Part shown: positions 22,817 to 34,679 of the stretch, piece by piece
Layout: each line of letters starts with the position of its first letter
Numbering within the stretch: position 1 is the first letter of the stretch
Assembly: GCF_000516985.1 (NCBI RefSeq)
Contig: NW_006917092.1
Span: 1,628,619 to 1,692,618 of the forward strand
Length of the DNA stretch: 64,000 nucleotides
Direction: 5' to 3'
Origin: Pestalotiopsis fici W106-1
Lineage: Eukaryota; Ascomycota; Sordariomycetes; Amphisphaeriales; Sporocadaceae
Position numbers and translations under genes: made by a program
Notes under the pieces: generated by a model
What the model was told of the DNA's origin: nothing
What the model saw: only the letters and a program-made list of their open reading frames with translations
Database searches by the model: none

Positions 22817-23689
22817 TCAACCATATTTGTCGTGCTTGCCCTTGACCTTGAGCACCAACAGCTGTTCGTGATAGTCACCCTCCCGTCTAGCTCTCTTTAG
22901 TGTACGGACCTCGTCCTCGTCGAGACGTCTTCCGACGGCTTCCTCGAGTTCTTTCCGGCTGATCTTCTCCTTGGCCTTTTCCTCCTTTGAAGCCTTGAGC
23001 TTTGGCTTGAACCTTGCCTGCATGCGAAGTCGGAACGTGGTGTCGAAATTGATATCCGTCGCGTCACCTCTGACCTCGGGTGCAGCGTTGGCCTTTGTAG
23101 CTTCCTTGACCGTAAGAAACGTTTCGCGCTGTGTTTGTAATTGGAAGGTGCCGGGCGTATCTGCTGTGGGAATGATATTCCAAGTCTCGAGGGGGGATAC
23201 AGCTTCGGATGTCGCACTGAGAAAACCATACTTGTCGCAGCTCAAATATCTATGCAACGCTTTAGCATCTGTCGCAAAGATTTTGTTCTGAATTACTGCA
23301 GTCTTGACTCACTTTCCATAGCGCCCCTTGAATCTGAAGTTTTCTGTTCCGGCAATCTTGTTCGCAATCCAGACCTGTCGGACATCGTGCGGCTCGGCCG
23401 TGGCAGGATTGTTGTCAATGATATTTGCAATTGAGTCTGTAAAGACTTTGCCGTTTGCGTCGCAGGCGAGGCAAGTCGGAGGCTCCGTGGGCAAGACGAA
23501 CAGAACAGGGCCGACGACATCGCCCAAAGCTTCAGCAGAAACCCAGCTGTCGTCATCGGCGGCTTCTTGTGTCGCAGTTGCGCTGACGACCTCGCCGGAA
23601 CCAGACTGGGCGGCGTCCGACGACTCGACTTCGGTTCTCTTTCTCTTTTTCGGCTTCTTGTCTCCCTTGAAGGAGAGTGGCTTGACCAT
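22817..23689 (-). CDS. FRG1-like nuclear/nucleolar protein
   Basis: Exons 23689-23313 and 23249-22817 give 269 residues. The N-terminus is lysine-rich (KGDKKPKKRKR), a nuclear signal. The core has the FRG1 beta-trefoil pattern: VRQVWIANKIAGTENFRFKG, GKYLSCDKYGFLSA and GTFQLQTQRETFLTV. The tail is basic, with KAKEKISRKELEEAVGRRL and KARREGDYHEQLL. Human FRG1 is associated with RNA processing and actin bundling; the fungal role is mostly untested. A start at 23716 is possible, but MVKPLSFKGD at 23689 matches the family N-terminus better. Confidence 0.88.
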
Positions 23690-24401
23690 GGTCGCGCTGT
23701 GGGTAGTGTGTTGCACTTAGTACAATGGAATATTTCGTACTGTCATGTTGAAGCTCCCAGTCTCAGGGTACTAGGTATCGATTAGCTACAACACAGCCGG
23801 GGGGTAGCTAGTGCTAGCGCCCCAGAGCCTTAGCTTTTGGTGCCACCCATAACGAAAATCGAATTCCACCACTTCCTACGCACCCCATGGCAAGGGTAAT
23901 TGGCTTTGAATAGAATCCATGTCCAGCTATAAAGGTATAAGATGGCGAATTTCTTTATCTCTGCAGGATGTGTCCATATTTGACGGCATACCTTCTAAAC
24001 CTGGAGACGTGCTGTTGCATCGTGTTACAGCTAAACTATAACGTAAGACATTTGCAGCATTTCCATTCTTTGCCCAGTCTTTGCAATGTGTACTTCCATC
24101 ATTCGTAGCTCGCAAAGAGAACCAAGTCTGGCGATCACCTTTCGAGGTTCAACAAAGGGAATCCAGAGATTTGATATACTCGAAGGATCCACTGTATTTT
24201 TGTGACAGCACCAGAAGGCCTTCAGGCGGAAATGACCGGATCAGATTGAGCAAAATCTCAAAGCCGACGGTTTCCTATGGCTAGTGCCTCGCGATCACGA
24301 GGCTGCACAACTCAAAGCTTCTCTACTACAAAACCACAGAATTTGATACTTGCACTTGAACCTTCTTTATTCAAGAACTAGTGATTTGATCATTATACAA
24401 T
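23690..24401. other. Intergenic promoter region
   Basis: Divergent promoter of the FRG1-like gene and the oxygenase gene. No gene seen. Confidence 0.55.
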
Positions 24402-25594
24402 ATGACTGTAGCGCAGCCTGTAGTGGTTTCCCTTCATGACTTGCAGAATGGTAGGTCTTCTTTTCATGATAAGATTACGAATCCAGGCTAATTGTTATCT
24501 ACATAGGTGCCGTTTCTGATGAGACGCTCCAGGAAGCATTTGGACCCGAGTCGCTGGGTATCTTGGTGGTGAAGGATGTACCCCAAGAGTTTGCAGAGCT
24601 ACGGCATAAACTGCTGTCTTATGCATCGTATATGGGCAACCTCAATGAAGAAGATTTTGGTTTGTGCAAATTCTTCTTTAGGCGTTTGAATCAATGTTGC
24701 TGACAAAATGCCGTAGAGAAATTCACAAATGAGGCTGCCAAGTACCTAGTTGGGTGGTCAAAAGGCCGTGAGCAACTCAAGAACGGTGGTGCAGATGACT
24801 TGAAGGGGTCATTTTACGCCAACTGCGCCTTCTATGTAGACCCGTCCAGCGAAGCCCCAAAGCCAACTGCAAAGTTCACGCTTGAGGACTTCCCGGAGTA
24901 TTTGGCGCCCAACTCGTGGCCACCCAGGGAGATGCTGCCCGGTTTCAAGCCCTCCATGGAGGCTTTATGTCGCCTCATCATTGACACGGCGGTTCTCGTT
25001 GCCAAGGCCTGCGACAGATTTGCTGAAAAGGAGATCCCCGAGTACCCCAAGTCGTATTTGGAGCATGTTGTCAAGACGTCCTCGACCACGAAAGCGCGTC
25101 TGCTCCATTATTATCCCATGACTGCCGAGGTGATGGCCAGGGGTGACCAAGAAGATAATTGGTGTGCAGTCCACAAAGATCACGGGTGCCTGACAGGTTT
25201 GACATCCGCCATGTTCATTGACGAGAACAAGGTGAATGCAAAGGTTCCAGACTTTGGCACTAGTATCCCAGAGTCTCTCTCGCCTCTCCAGGAACTGCCA
25301 CAGTCGCCTGACCCTCAGGCCGGTCTGTGGATCAAGTCGAGAAAGGGTGAGCCAGTCCAAGTCAAGATACCCAGAGATTGCATTGCTTTCCAGACAGGCG
25401 AGGCTCTTGAGAGAATTACCCGTGGGAAATTCAAGGCCGTTGAGCACTCAGTTCGTGGTGCTTTTGCTCAAGGAGTGGCCAGAAATACTTTGGCGGTATT
25501 CACACAGCCCAATCTAGAAGACGAAGTGGATTTGGACCAGCACCTTTTGTTTGGCGAGTTCGCGAGAGGTATCATTGCAAAGAACACTGTATAG
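24402..25594 (+). CDS. 2-oxoglutarate/Fe(II)-dependent oxygenase, isopenicillin-N-synthase-like fold
   Basis: Exons 24402-24450, 24507-24659 and 24717-25594 give 359 residues. The N-terminal half resembles the DIOX_N region (SLGILVVKDVPQEFAELR). The metal site is H-x-D in AVHKDHGCLTGL, with the distal His in AVEHSVRG. An Arg in ARNTLAVFTQP is placed as the 2-oxoglutarate anchor. These residues indicate a working non-haem oxygenase of the plant-like/IPNS group. HKDHG instead of the common HTDYG is a minor variation. Neighbours give no pathway hint and the substrate is unknown; it may act in secondary or general metabolism. Confidence 0.85.
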
Positions 25595-26142
25595 CGATGA
25601 AATACAAACTGAAGTTTCGAAATTATTTACGCAAACCTGTTTCCAATGTCCAAGAGCAGTGATCTTCTTTTCGATTTTCATTCATTTGCAGTCTACATGC
25701 AAGATGAGATCAGTTCAGTGTCTCGGAAGAGGCAGTCGGGAGCTGCGACCTGGAGCTCACTTGTTTTGAACTGCAACTATGTGATTGACATATCCGCTCT
25801 AGTCTCCGACACTCAACCGCTCATGCTCATAGAGGGCGCCCATCAAGTTGTCTAGCTGGCTTCCTACCCCATACTGCAATCACCACACACCCAAGGCAAG
25901 CTCAATCCCTGAGCTGTGTGAGGACTTCTCAGTCTCGATATTGTTGCTCAGGAGCATGTCAAACATTGGCAGTCACAGGGTTCAGCAAGCGGAACGCGGT
26001 TGCCATGTGTTGAATTAGAGGGGCGAAGGAGAAATAAATCCTCATGGAGAAAGGCCGCCAAAATCAAGATTCACTACTTCGATACAACACCAGTTTATCC
26101 TATGCTTCCTCGCTCTGATCCTAGCCACCACTTCTTCTCACC
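25595..26142. other. Intergenic
   Basis: 3' region of the oxygenase gene and promoter of the DUF3176 gene. No supported gene. Confidence 0.55.
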
Positions 26143-28097
26143 ATGGACTCCTCGAGCAGAACCAGCATCATTCGCGATCTCGAGCGAGGAAAGCATGACC
26201 AGTATAACATAGAACGTCCTCCCATCGAAGAGTATGATTCGGACTCCATCCCTTCCATCAGTGACCTACAAAGAACTATACCTTCAACCCTCGGCTGGTG
26301 GAAGGAGGAGTATGTCTACTGTGGTGTGTGTATTGCAGCCGCAGCCGGCCTCATAGCTATCCTCTCGCGTTACGATGGTCACCTCGAGCCTCATTTCGGT
26401 AGCGACAATGGCTTGCAGCTGAGCACGATCGTCATTGCTATCATGACTGTATACCGTGTGGCACTCGGTTCTATTGTCGAGACAGCGCTCAGCCAATGTG
26501 CCTGGATCTGGGTTTCTGCTGCACGACAAGAGCGCAAAGAAAAAACTGAACCTGCGCGACTGGAAGATTTCAAAATGTTCGATGAAGCTTCCAGAGGGCT
26601 GATAGGATGTTTGAGTCTGATTTGGCGGCTAAGAGGAGCGTAAGTTGTGTAACGATTTCTTCTCGAATCACTGTTATTGACGTTTGGCTCAGGCATCTTG
26701 CCTGCGTTGGAGCAGGAATCATTATCCTGATGCAAGGCTTCGAAACATTCTCCCAGCAAATGGTCACTTTCGAAGAAACCCCAACGCCACAACTTAATGA
26801 TACCAATTCCTTTGCACCTCCACCAGCAAGAAGCGAGACGTGGCATAACGTCATATTTAAGGGCGTTGGAGGAGGTGAGCACACCCAGTATTGCCCCCAT
26901 TACTCATGTCATGGTTTTAAACCTGTGGTAGACCTTGACCTGGGTCTTTCGACGAAGGCTTCCTTTTACGATGGGATCATGGCCAGCAGCGTATCTGAGT
27001 TGCCAGTCTTCTGCGGCACTGCAAACTGTACTTGGCCAACCTTCCCGTCTCTTGCAGTTTGTGGCAATTGCACGAGTGTAGAACCACAAAAGGATTGTCC
27101 AGAAGATCAGCCATGTGCATTTTCACTATCTTCAGGTACCTCTGTGACGGCTCCTGGAGGCGACTCGACTGGACTCCATTTCACAGTGGCGCCGTTGATG
27201 AACACATCAGCAGCTTCAACATCGCAAGCATACATCTCAGCATTTGATGTTCTATCGGTGTCCAAAGGTCGCACAGAGATGACAGCGGAAGCTTGGCAAT
27301 GTGCCATGTGGTTTTGTTTGAATAGCTACGACGCGATGGTTACGAATGGACAACAAAACACCACAACAGTCGCAACTTGGTCTCGTACCGAGTTCGCTGC
27401 GGCAACGAGTGCCCACGATGATGAGTATCACTTCATCGACATACCAGAAGAAATACAAACCAACTCGCGGACACGGTATAGCGTCCCACTCGAGTCTATC
27501 GATGTGTTGGAGAGCTTCATGGCCTCCAAAATGATTGGTAATTACTCGAACATTGACAATCACCCAGACTACAGCTCGGATTGGATCCAAGCCATGCAGA
27601 ATGCAACGTCAGACATGCCAGCATTAATGGCAAGACTGACTCTCAGCATGACAAACGACATCAGAATGTCTGGCACATTGGATCCGAACAATCGTGGAAA
27701 TATGTATGAGTACGCCGGCGCAGCATATACCCAAACACCATTCGTGCAAGTCAATTGGTACTGGGTCATCTATCCAGTGGTACTGATGATACTGGCATTC
27801 CTGTATCTCATTCAAACTGTCTAGAGGACGGCTCGAGATCACGTGTGTGCTTGGAAAGGAGATTCTCTGCCAATGTTGTTTGCCCACATTGACAAGGGCA
27901 TCCACCAAGTTGTCGCCAACGGAATGGATGTGCCTGGTGGATTGACAGATCGAATCGGTCGGACACAAATTGAGTTGATTCGCAGACAGAATGGCCAATG
28001 GCTCTTCAAGTTACCGCAGCGAGCAGTGAGACGCAGAAGGATGTCAGCAGCAGGACCGACATTGGTGATTCAACCCTCACAGTCAGAGTCGTACTAG
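26143..28097 (+). CDS. DUF3176-family membrane protein with an in-frame TAG near its C-terminus
   Basis: Exons are 26143-26639 and 26693 onward. The N-terminal part has TM segments (YCGVCIAAAAGLIAIL, TIVIAIMTVYRVALG, HLACVGAGIIILMQG), then a long extracytoplasmic loop with many Cys and N-glycosylation sites (FCGTANCTW, CGNCTS), then a final TM (WYWVIYPVVLMILAFLYL). This is the fungal DUF3176 layout; function unknown. The frame stops at TAG 27822-27824 after IQTV (542 residues), yet continues in the same frame to 28097 with AWKGDSLPMLF, the conserved block that normally follows the last TM. So the gene is either a nonsense-mutated allele lacking about 90 residues or is read through. A CAG-to-TAG change is the simplest origin. 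Confidence 0.8.
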
Positions 28098-29579
28098 GTT
28101 AGTGTTGTTTAGCTTTCTCCTTTTCCTATAGGTGATTAGAATAAGGTATAAGAGAGATTGTGTGGACTATTGATGAGTCGTGGCTGGTCATGTAGAAGCT
28201 AATGGACCACCCGCCTGGCGCTGTGATTCCGCATTGTGCATAGGACCCAATCAATCTGCACAGTACCTAGTAACCTTAGTAGCTTGTAGCAGTCGGTCTG
28301 CGATTGCTTCCTTTTGTCGCGTCAATGCGACCACTGCAAAAGGACGAGCGACAGGGATCGGCCGGCTGAGCAGCCGAGGCTTGGAAATACGTGCGCACCG
28401 GTAAACCAATTCCGGCAAATGCAAAGCGTATCACTGTTATGCATGCACATCGAACCGTTGTCGGCCAGCCATATTCTCCGTTTGTTCATGCAGCAACAAG
28501 GGGTGCGATGAGATGCAATGAGATGCACTGCAACTGTCTGATGCTTCTGGCCAGTCTTCATCGTAGATGCACAGATGGTAAATCCTTCTCGTGGCCAACA
28601 CACAAGAGTCTGACGCATTTTTTTCGTCGTCATGGCGGAACATTTCCGTGTGTGTCAAAGCTCTCCTGACGAGACCGTTGGCAGCTAGTGCCCATCTGGC
28701 CATGTGGCCTGCGACTCGCACACGGCGAGTCAGCCAATGGTGGCTTTTGTGATGATCATCAGGGCGCCTCAATCGTTGTTGGAAGATTACGAGCAAGCCT
28801 CGATATGTCGAAGGACTGCCTTCTGCTGACAGATGACCGGAACGCCGGAATGGCCGGTTTGCCTGCTTGTTGACAAGCAGCTTTGCTTTCATTTGTGCTC
28901 TGCAAGAAAAAGAATAACAAGATGTCTCTTCAAGTCGCCACATCATGATCGCATCACTTGAGCAAGTCGAGGCCGTGGACGGACACTACCGGGATCCCAG
29001 CGTCAGTGAACCCCCCGAGTCCCCGTACCCCGCAAAGCGTGTGGAATACATGTATCTACTATCGGTAGGTCGCTATGTTCCTGTGTGTACACGCTGTCAA
29101 ACTCCACCAACCCTCTGGCAAGCCTACTCGTTAGTGTATCGTCAAATGCCAGATTGATCCCACCACCGGGCAAAGTCGGCCTCCATCCAGTCTGGGAGAA
29201 GCAATCGAGTCACCAGAATAAGGCGAGAGCCATGGCCGTTTCAGGCAAAATGGCAATTGCTCCAATGTGCGCTACTCGCCCTAGACCGAGGAACGGCGTG
29301 TGGAGCAGCCTCAGAGGCCAAGCTGCCGCAATCTCCAGACCCCAGATTGTCCCCATATTCAGACTACCCAGCTTGGGAGACAATTCCGCGATGGAGTACG
29401 GAGCAGGCGGAGCCATACCCCACAAACCCCACGGTTTTCTCCAATTGCTTTCTTGCTCGTCTTGTCTAATCCTGTCCAGATCTCACAAACAATCATCTTG
29501 TCTTTTCTGTCCCTCCCTGCTTGTGCTGCTGCTGCGTGTTGTACCTTATCGCCGTTCCTGAATCTCGCCAACACCAACC
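28098..29579. other. Long intergenic region
   Basis: About 1.5 kb upstream of the CTF1-like gene. No gene seen on either strand. A pyrimidine-rich leader (CTTGTCTTTTCTGTCCCTCC) precedes 29580. Confidence 0.55.
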
Positions 29580-32500
29580 ATGTCTTCCGCATCGGAACCA
29601 CCACAAGCAGCAGTTGAGCCAAAGACCAAACCTGCCGGTAAAGTGCGCAAGAGAGCTCCAAAGGCATGTCTTTCGTGCCGGGCGCGGAAAGTCAGGTGTG
29701 ATGTCTCCCAGAGGGGACGACCATGCATGAATTGCTATCTCGACAGCGAAACTTGTGTGGTTACCGGCCGAGCTTCAAGGTTGTAAGTTGATGCCGTCAA
29801 TGATAACACACGCTCGTCTTTGACCAATCTCTAATCAAAGTCGCAGCAGGAGGTCGGAACGTCCAGGAGAAAACGTGCAAGCCTCCTATCCACCTTATGA
29901 AACAGACAACAGCAACCGCTCAAAGACCGCAGAAGACCTTGTCAGATCGAGGAATAATGGTGAGCCCGCGTCACCGCCGGCGAGCCAAGATGGTACCACA
30001 CAGCCAGATGGCCACAGAGATTCGTGTGCTGGACATAACCATGATGACATGGGAGAGTCAGTCGACCAAGAGCAGTATCGAGCTCTTGTGCCTCCCGTTG
30101 CTACCAGTGGGACACCGCAAAATATGGCACAAACCCCCTTTTCCGTACCCAATGTCCACAGTAAGTCAGCTCATGATTGCTTTGCTGTCCAAGCTGACCA
30201 TTCAGACCCAGCTCCAATCATCACGGCGCCCGACATGGCTTCATTCCTTGCCGCTGATGCGCCACTATGGGTAGGGGATCAACGTGTGCAGGCAAATGTA
30301 GACATCACATACTCTTACTTTCCTTTCCTTCGGATAAACAACTTGCCAAACATCATGCCGCAAGATGTCAACTACTTGGAATCTCAAGGGTGCTTCCGCA
30401 TACCGACGCGCGAAATTCTCAATGAGTTTGTGCAACAATACTTCCTGCACATCCATCCGATATTGCCAATGCTCAACGAAGGCGACTTCTGGGCCATGTA
30501 CGGCGACTCGGGCCACGGTGGCACAGGAGAGAAGATGTCCTTGCTCGTGTTTCAGTCGATGCTGTTTTCTTCAGTAAACTTTGTCCCCAAGGCGTGCATC
30601 AAAGCCTTGGGCTTCCCCAGTATTCGAGCTGCCAGAGCAACATTATACCGACGATGCAAATTGCTGTACGAATTCGACACCGAGACTTCAATGGTGTACA
30701 TGTCACAAGCTGCGCTCTTACTCTCGCATTGGTCGCCAAACTTTACCCACGCGTTCCGCAAAGCAAATTCCATGTGGCTCGGCATTGCCATCCAGAATGC
30801 ACAAAGCGCCGAAGCACACCACTACTCGGCTATGCCAACTTACTCAGCCATCGACAATCCACTAGAGAACAAGAAACAGAACGTGTTAAAACGGCTGTGG
30901 TGGTGTTGCATCATTCGTGACAGGATATTGCCGCTTGGTCTGCGACGAAGTTTGAAGATCACCCGTGCTCATTTCGACTTTGATACGCACTCTGGCCTTG
31001 GATACACGGATCTTGCAGACGAAATTGAGCGATCCAGAGTATACAGCCCAGGAACGAAGCGGTGCCTCATTGAGATCTTTGTGCAGCTAGTCGAGCTGTG
31101 CACGATACTCACCGATCTCATCACCCAGGTCTTCCCCCTAGACGACTCTCCGGGTTGGGGTAAACAAGGAGCTCCCGGCGATGATGATAAAATAAGAGAG
31201 AGCAAAACTGCTCTCAGGAGATGGTACAAGGGTGCAACGCTTAGATTCCCCATGTTTGGTGGTGATGCGGTCCCCCGGACAAAGGTAGTCGGAGGTAAAG
31301 ACTGTCAACATGATTCCGTGATATTATTCACAAACTTGATGTACATGTACTACCAGTAAGTCGAATGCTGCACAGAAAACGTCAAATCATGTACTGACGA
31401 TCTCGCAGTTCGGCCAGAGCAGTACTAAGTCATCATGAGTTGCTACAAACCGCCGTTACGGCTGCAACGCCAAATCTTACGGCCAGTCTGAAAGAGTTCT
31501 CCAACATTTACGAAAACCGGCATGAATTGCAAGACGCCGCGTCTGGTGTCACAGAATGCCTCAAAGAGCTGATTCAACTGCGTCTTGCACGCTGGCTTCC
31601 CATCAGCGCGTAAGTTCAATCTCGTTATCTCGGAATTTCTCTATGTACTAACAACACTGTGAATAGGGTTGCATGCACTGCTCTACCTTTGGTTCTACAC
31701 ATCATTGATGTCAAATTATCATCCTACAACAAGAATAACGCCCCTTTCGGATCAAATCCTCAAGAGGTGGTAAAACAACACCGCCTCAACATTTTGATCG
31801 AGGCGATGAAGACGTACCAACCACAGTATGATGGTGTCGACTATGTCAGCGAGACGATCCGACACATTGTGACCCTCGCGCAGTTGGACACGCCTGCAAC
31901 GCCGTCTGCCGCCAACCACATCAATGACTGGCAGGATATATTGGCATCGCAACCAGGAAGCTATCTCCGTCTGGCCATGACCATGGATTTGAGTCTCAGC
32001 AAAGGCAGACTTCCTGAGGAGTCGGATTTCCCTGCCAGCCTGAGGGGATTGTTCACTGCAGGCTACAGCTCCATCAAGGCACTCATGGATGCAGGCAAGC
32101 CCACACAGGCACAGCTACCGCTGAGCACGGCTTTACCAGCAGAGCAGTTGTTTTCGAGCATGCTGGCCATACCTGGCACGATACAGTCACTCTCATCCGA
32201 TGCTGATACGGACTCGCCACGATCCCCCATGGAGCGGAGTGCGATTGCGAGGGCGGCGGCCGGCGCTAGTAGCGAGTTTGCGCCCCATATTGGAAGAGAC
32301 GAGGACATTTCGATGACCGAGCAAGGCTTTGTCGATGCCGCTCTGGGGCTGGGCGGCGGTCTCGTTAGCGAGGTTCTGAATGACTACACCATGCAGAATG
32401 ACTCGCCGCAAAGCTCGAGCAGCTATACCGATGCCACGGGTAATGATGATGAGGCCAACATGACGGACTGGATCGATCAGGCTTGGGGCCATGATCTACA

Positions 32501-32594
32501 CTCGGGCAGGACGGATACTGGGGATCAGGAAACGGCGCAGGCGTTACTGGATGCGCTTAGAGGGGGCGAAGGTACCGGAGTTCAGTGTGTATAA
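29580..32594 (+). CDS. Zn2Cys6 transcription factor, CTF1/FarA-like (cutinase/fatty-acid regulator)
   Basis: Exons 29580-29782, 29847-30160, 30206-31355, 31409-31609 and 31667-32594 encode 931 residues. The zinc cluster has Cys at 30, 33, 40, 49, 52 and 59 within KACLSCRARKVRCDVSQR and NCYLDSETC. The fungal-TF middle domain contains ILNEFVQQYFLHIHPILPML, MSQAALLLSHW and LKRLWWCCIIRDR. The tail is Ser/Asp-rich, ending near an acidic segment (TDWIDQAWGHD) that may activate transcription. The cluster sequence and length agree with cutinase transcription factor 1 and FarA, which activate cutinase, lipase and beta-oxidation genes when long-chain fatty acids are present. A 45-bp intron (30161-30205) is stop-free and a multiple of three, so an unspliced product would also be in frame. 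It may regulate the acyl-CoA synthetase gene at 40748. Confidence 0.9.
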
Positions 32595-33749
32595 TGTATT
32601 ATGGTTGCATGGGTTTTTGCAGGTTAAAAGCGAAGCGATGAATTGAATGATCTTATAATGCAAATTGATTCCTCATGATTGAATTGCACATATTCAAACT
32701 GCCGTTGTATCTGTGTTTGTTTCTACTGTGATCATATAGGCAAATTTGCTGCATCCCTCATGTCACCGTCTCATGTGTTTAACACGAGCTTTCTCTCTGT
32801 TTTCATGACTTTTACTTTAGGTTTGGCCAAATACACGCATTCAGGGGTTTGTTCACGGCGAACTATGATTCAGCGGTACCATTCGACCAACCTAACAAAC
32901 TGGCTTCATCAGGTTTTATTTCACCGTAGCATAAAGCACTGGACTAAATCGAGTTGAAAAGTAGATGATCACGCATTCAAGGTTTACTTCAATTCACAGT
33001 TTCAAGTGAGTTTCCATGTCTCTTGGGGGGGGGGGGGCTGGACCGAGCGCTGACTGACGACTTCCGCGGAACTCGCTCACACCGCCAAGGCACTCAGCCG
33101 CAGCTGACTAGCAGGCCGACGATCCCCTCAAACAGCCAATGAGCTACACAACTTCCCCCAACATTCAAGCTGCATACACTGTTTTAGTAAAGTGCCTACC
33201 GGGAAGGTCGGAGCTATTCCAGGAAATGGGCAGAGTCAAAATAGGTCAGCAGTAGTTTCTTTGACCGCCATGTCGACTGGTTTGAAAGCCATTATAGTCC
33301 TGAGACTACATACGTACCTGAGCTATACATTTGCGCTAAACTGAAAGTCTGGGGTAATACCATGCTAACAACTGACATGATCACCAACATCGGATTCCAG
33401 CCTCTTGGCCGGAAAGAAAACACCTGTCAAGAAACTTGTCGTTATGCCCACGATGTTGTTATGCCCACGAATTATGCCCTGCGTTATGGCGGCGAGTTGG
33501 GAACGGGTGCTGCTCCCGGGGCTGGGTCCTCGTCCCGAGCTGAAGAGGAACCCTGTCATAACGGTATTAGATCATCTCCAGGACGGAATGAATACATTCA
33601 GCCCAGCCAGCCCTACAGACCCCTATCTTCGTGCTCTCATTACTCTTTTGGCGTGTTTTCAACTCTTTTCGCCTACTCTAGTTTGAAACTTTTAGCACTT
33701 AGTAAGGCACCAAAAAGATCACGATCCATTCACAAAGGGAATACAAATC
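32595..33749. other. Intergenic with G-tract and short direct repeat
   Basis: No gene supported. It has an uninterrupted run of about 13 G (33025-33037) and a tandem GTTATGCCCACGA (33441-33453 and 33458-33470). Probably the promoter of the gene at 33750. Confidence 0.6.
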
Positions 33750-34679
33750 ATGGCCCTACCTAACAGAAACAGCTCCCACGCTAAATTGGCGACTCAAGAT
33801 GGTGCCACTAGCGATAATAAGCTGGACTATACAGTCAAATACACCCTAACGGACGCGGAAATCGCTGCGCTCTCGACGCGACTACTCGCGGAACGGCCAC
33901 CCCAGATTCCAGATGCGCTAGTAATGTACCGGCTAGAGGGCACCGACGAGCTATCGAATCTGGGGCGCCACATTGAGCGCGAGGTCTTTGAGGAGCGCTT
34001 TGGCAACACGGACGCCGACATGCAGAGGGTGTACGGCGCCTATGAGGCGTCGAGCGTCTTCTTCCTCGTCATGGACCGGGGCCTGCACCGGCCGGCCGGC
34101 ACCATGCGCAACATTCACAACTCCCCCGAAGCCGGGCTGCTGGCGCTGCGGGACGCCGGCGCCTACGCGGGCCTCACCGTAGATACCTTTATGCGGGCCT
34201 ATGGGCTCGAGAGTCTCGATACCGTCTGGGATATCGGCACCCTCGCCATCCCCGCGGCCTATCGCGACCACGGCGAGCACCACATTGTCGCCATGCTGTA
34301 CCGCGGCGCCCATCTCCGGGGGCGTCTCGAGGGCATGACGCACTACGTCGCCCTGGTGGACCGACACCTATACCGCACCTTCAAGATGATGGGGTTTGCC
34401 TTTTACCCCATGGCCGGGCTGGCGCCGTTTGCCTATGAAGGGTCCGACAGCGTGCAGCCCGTCTGCGGCGTCGCGCGGGACTTTTTCCCGTCCGTCGAGC
34501 GCAAGATGCACGATGCCGGCGAGGACTTGAAGCCCGTTCTCGAGTATTTTTCCAAGCGGTTCGTCCATGGCCACAATGTGGATCACCGTCTCTTGTTTTC
34601 TCATGCCATGTGGCCTGGTGGCACGTCGCCGCTGAGCCAGGCGAGCAAGCGCAAGCGTGAGGGACTGGCGCTATTGTGA
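33750..34679 (+). CDS. GNAT-fold protein resembling LuxI/FeeM-type N-acyl synthases
   Basis: Intronless, 309 residues. I place it in the GNAT fold by pattern only. An entry strand with a charged loop (EVFEERFGNTDADMQ) leads to VFFLVMDRGLHRPAGTMR, like the 'vv.D..g..vGt.R' strand of acyl-homoserine-lactone and N-acyl-amino-acid synthases. VWDIGTLAIPAAYRD matches the 'evsrLaV.peyR' strand; a helix (HIVAMLYRGAHLRGR) and THYVALVDRHLYRTFKMMGFAFYPMAG match the 'LyR...g.thwval..p.l.rll.rlGf.f.pig' end. Such enzymes transfer an acyl chain to an amine or amino acid. The next genes are a P450, an O-methyltransferase, an SDR and an acyl-CoA synthetase, which fits acyl transfer. Substrates are unknown; the call is tentative. 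Confidence 0.6.
   Translation: MALPNRNSSHAKLATQDGATSDNKLDYTVKYTLTDAEIAALSTRLLAERPPQIPDALVMYRLEGTDELSNLGRHIEREVFEERFGNTDADMQRVYGAYEASSVFFLVMDRGLHRPAGTMRNIHNSPEAGLLALRDAGAYAGLTVDTFMRAYGLESLDTVWDIGTLAIPAAYRDHGEHHIVAMLYRGAHLRGRLEGMTHYVALVDRHLYRTFKMMGFAFYPMAGLAPFAYEGSDSVQPVCGVARDFFPSVERKMHDAGEDLKPVLEYFSKRFVHGHNVDHRLLFSHAMWPGGTSPLSQASKRKREGLALL

Noticed and set aside
33951..34367. 138-codon minus-strand open frame
   Set aside because: Mirror frame of the GNAT-like gene with no recognisable pattern.
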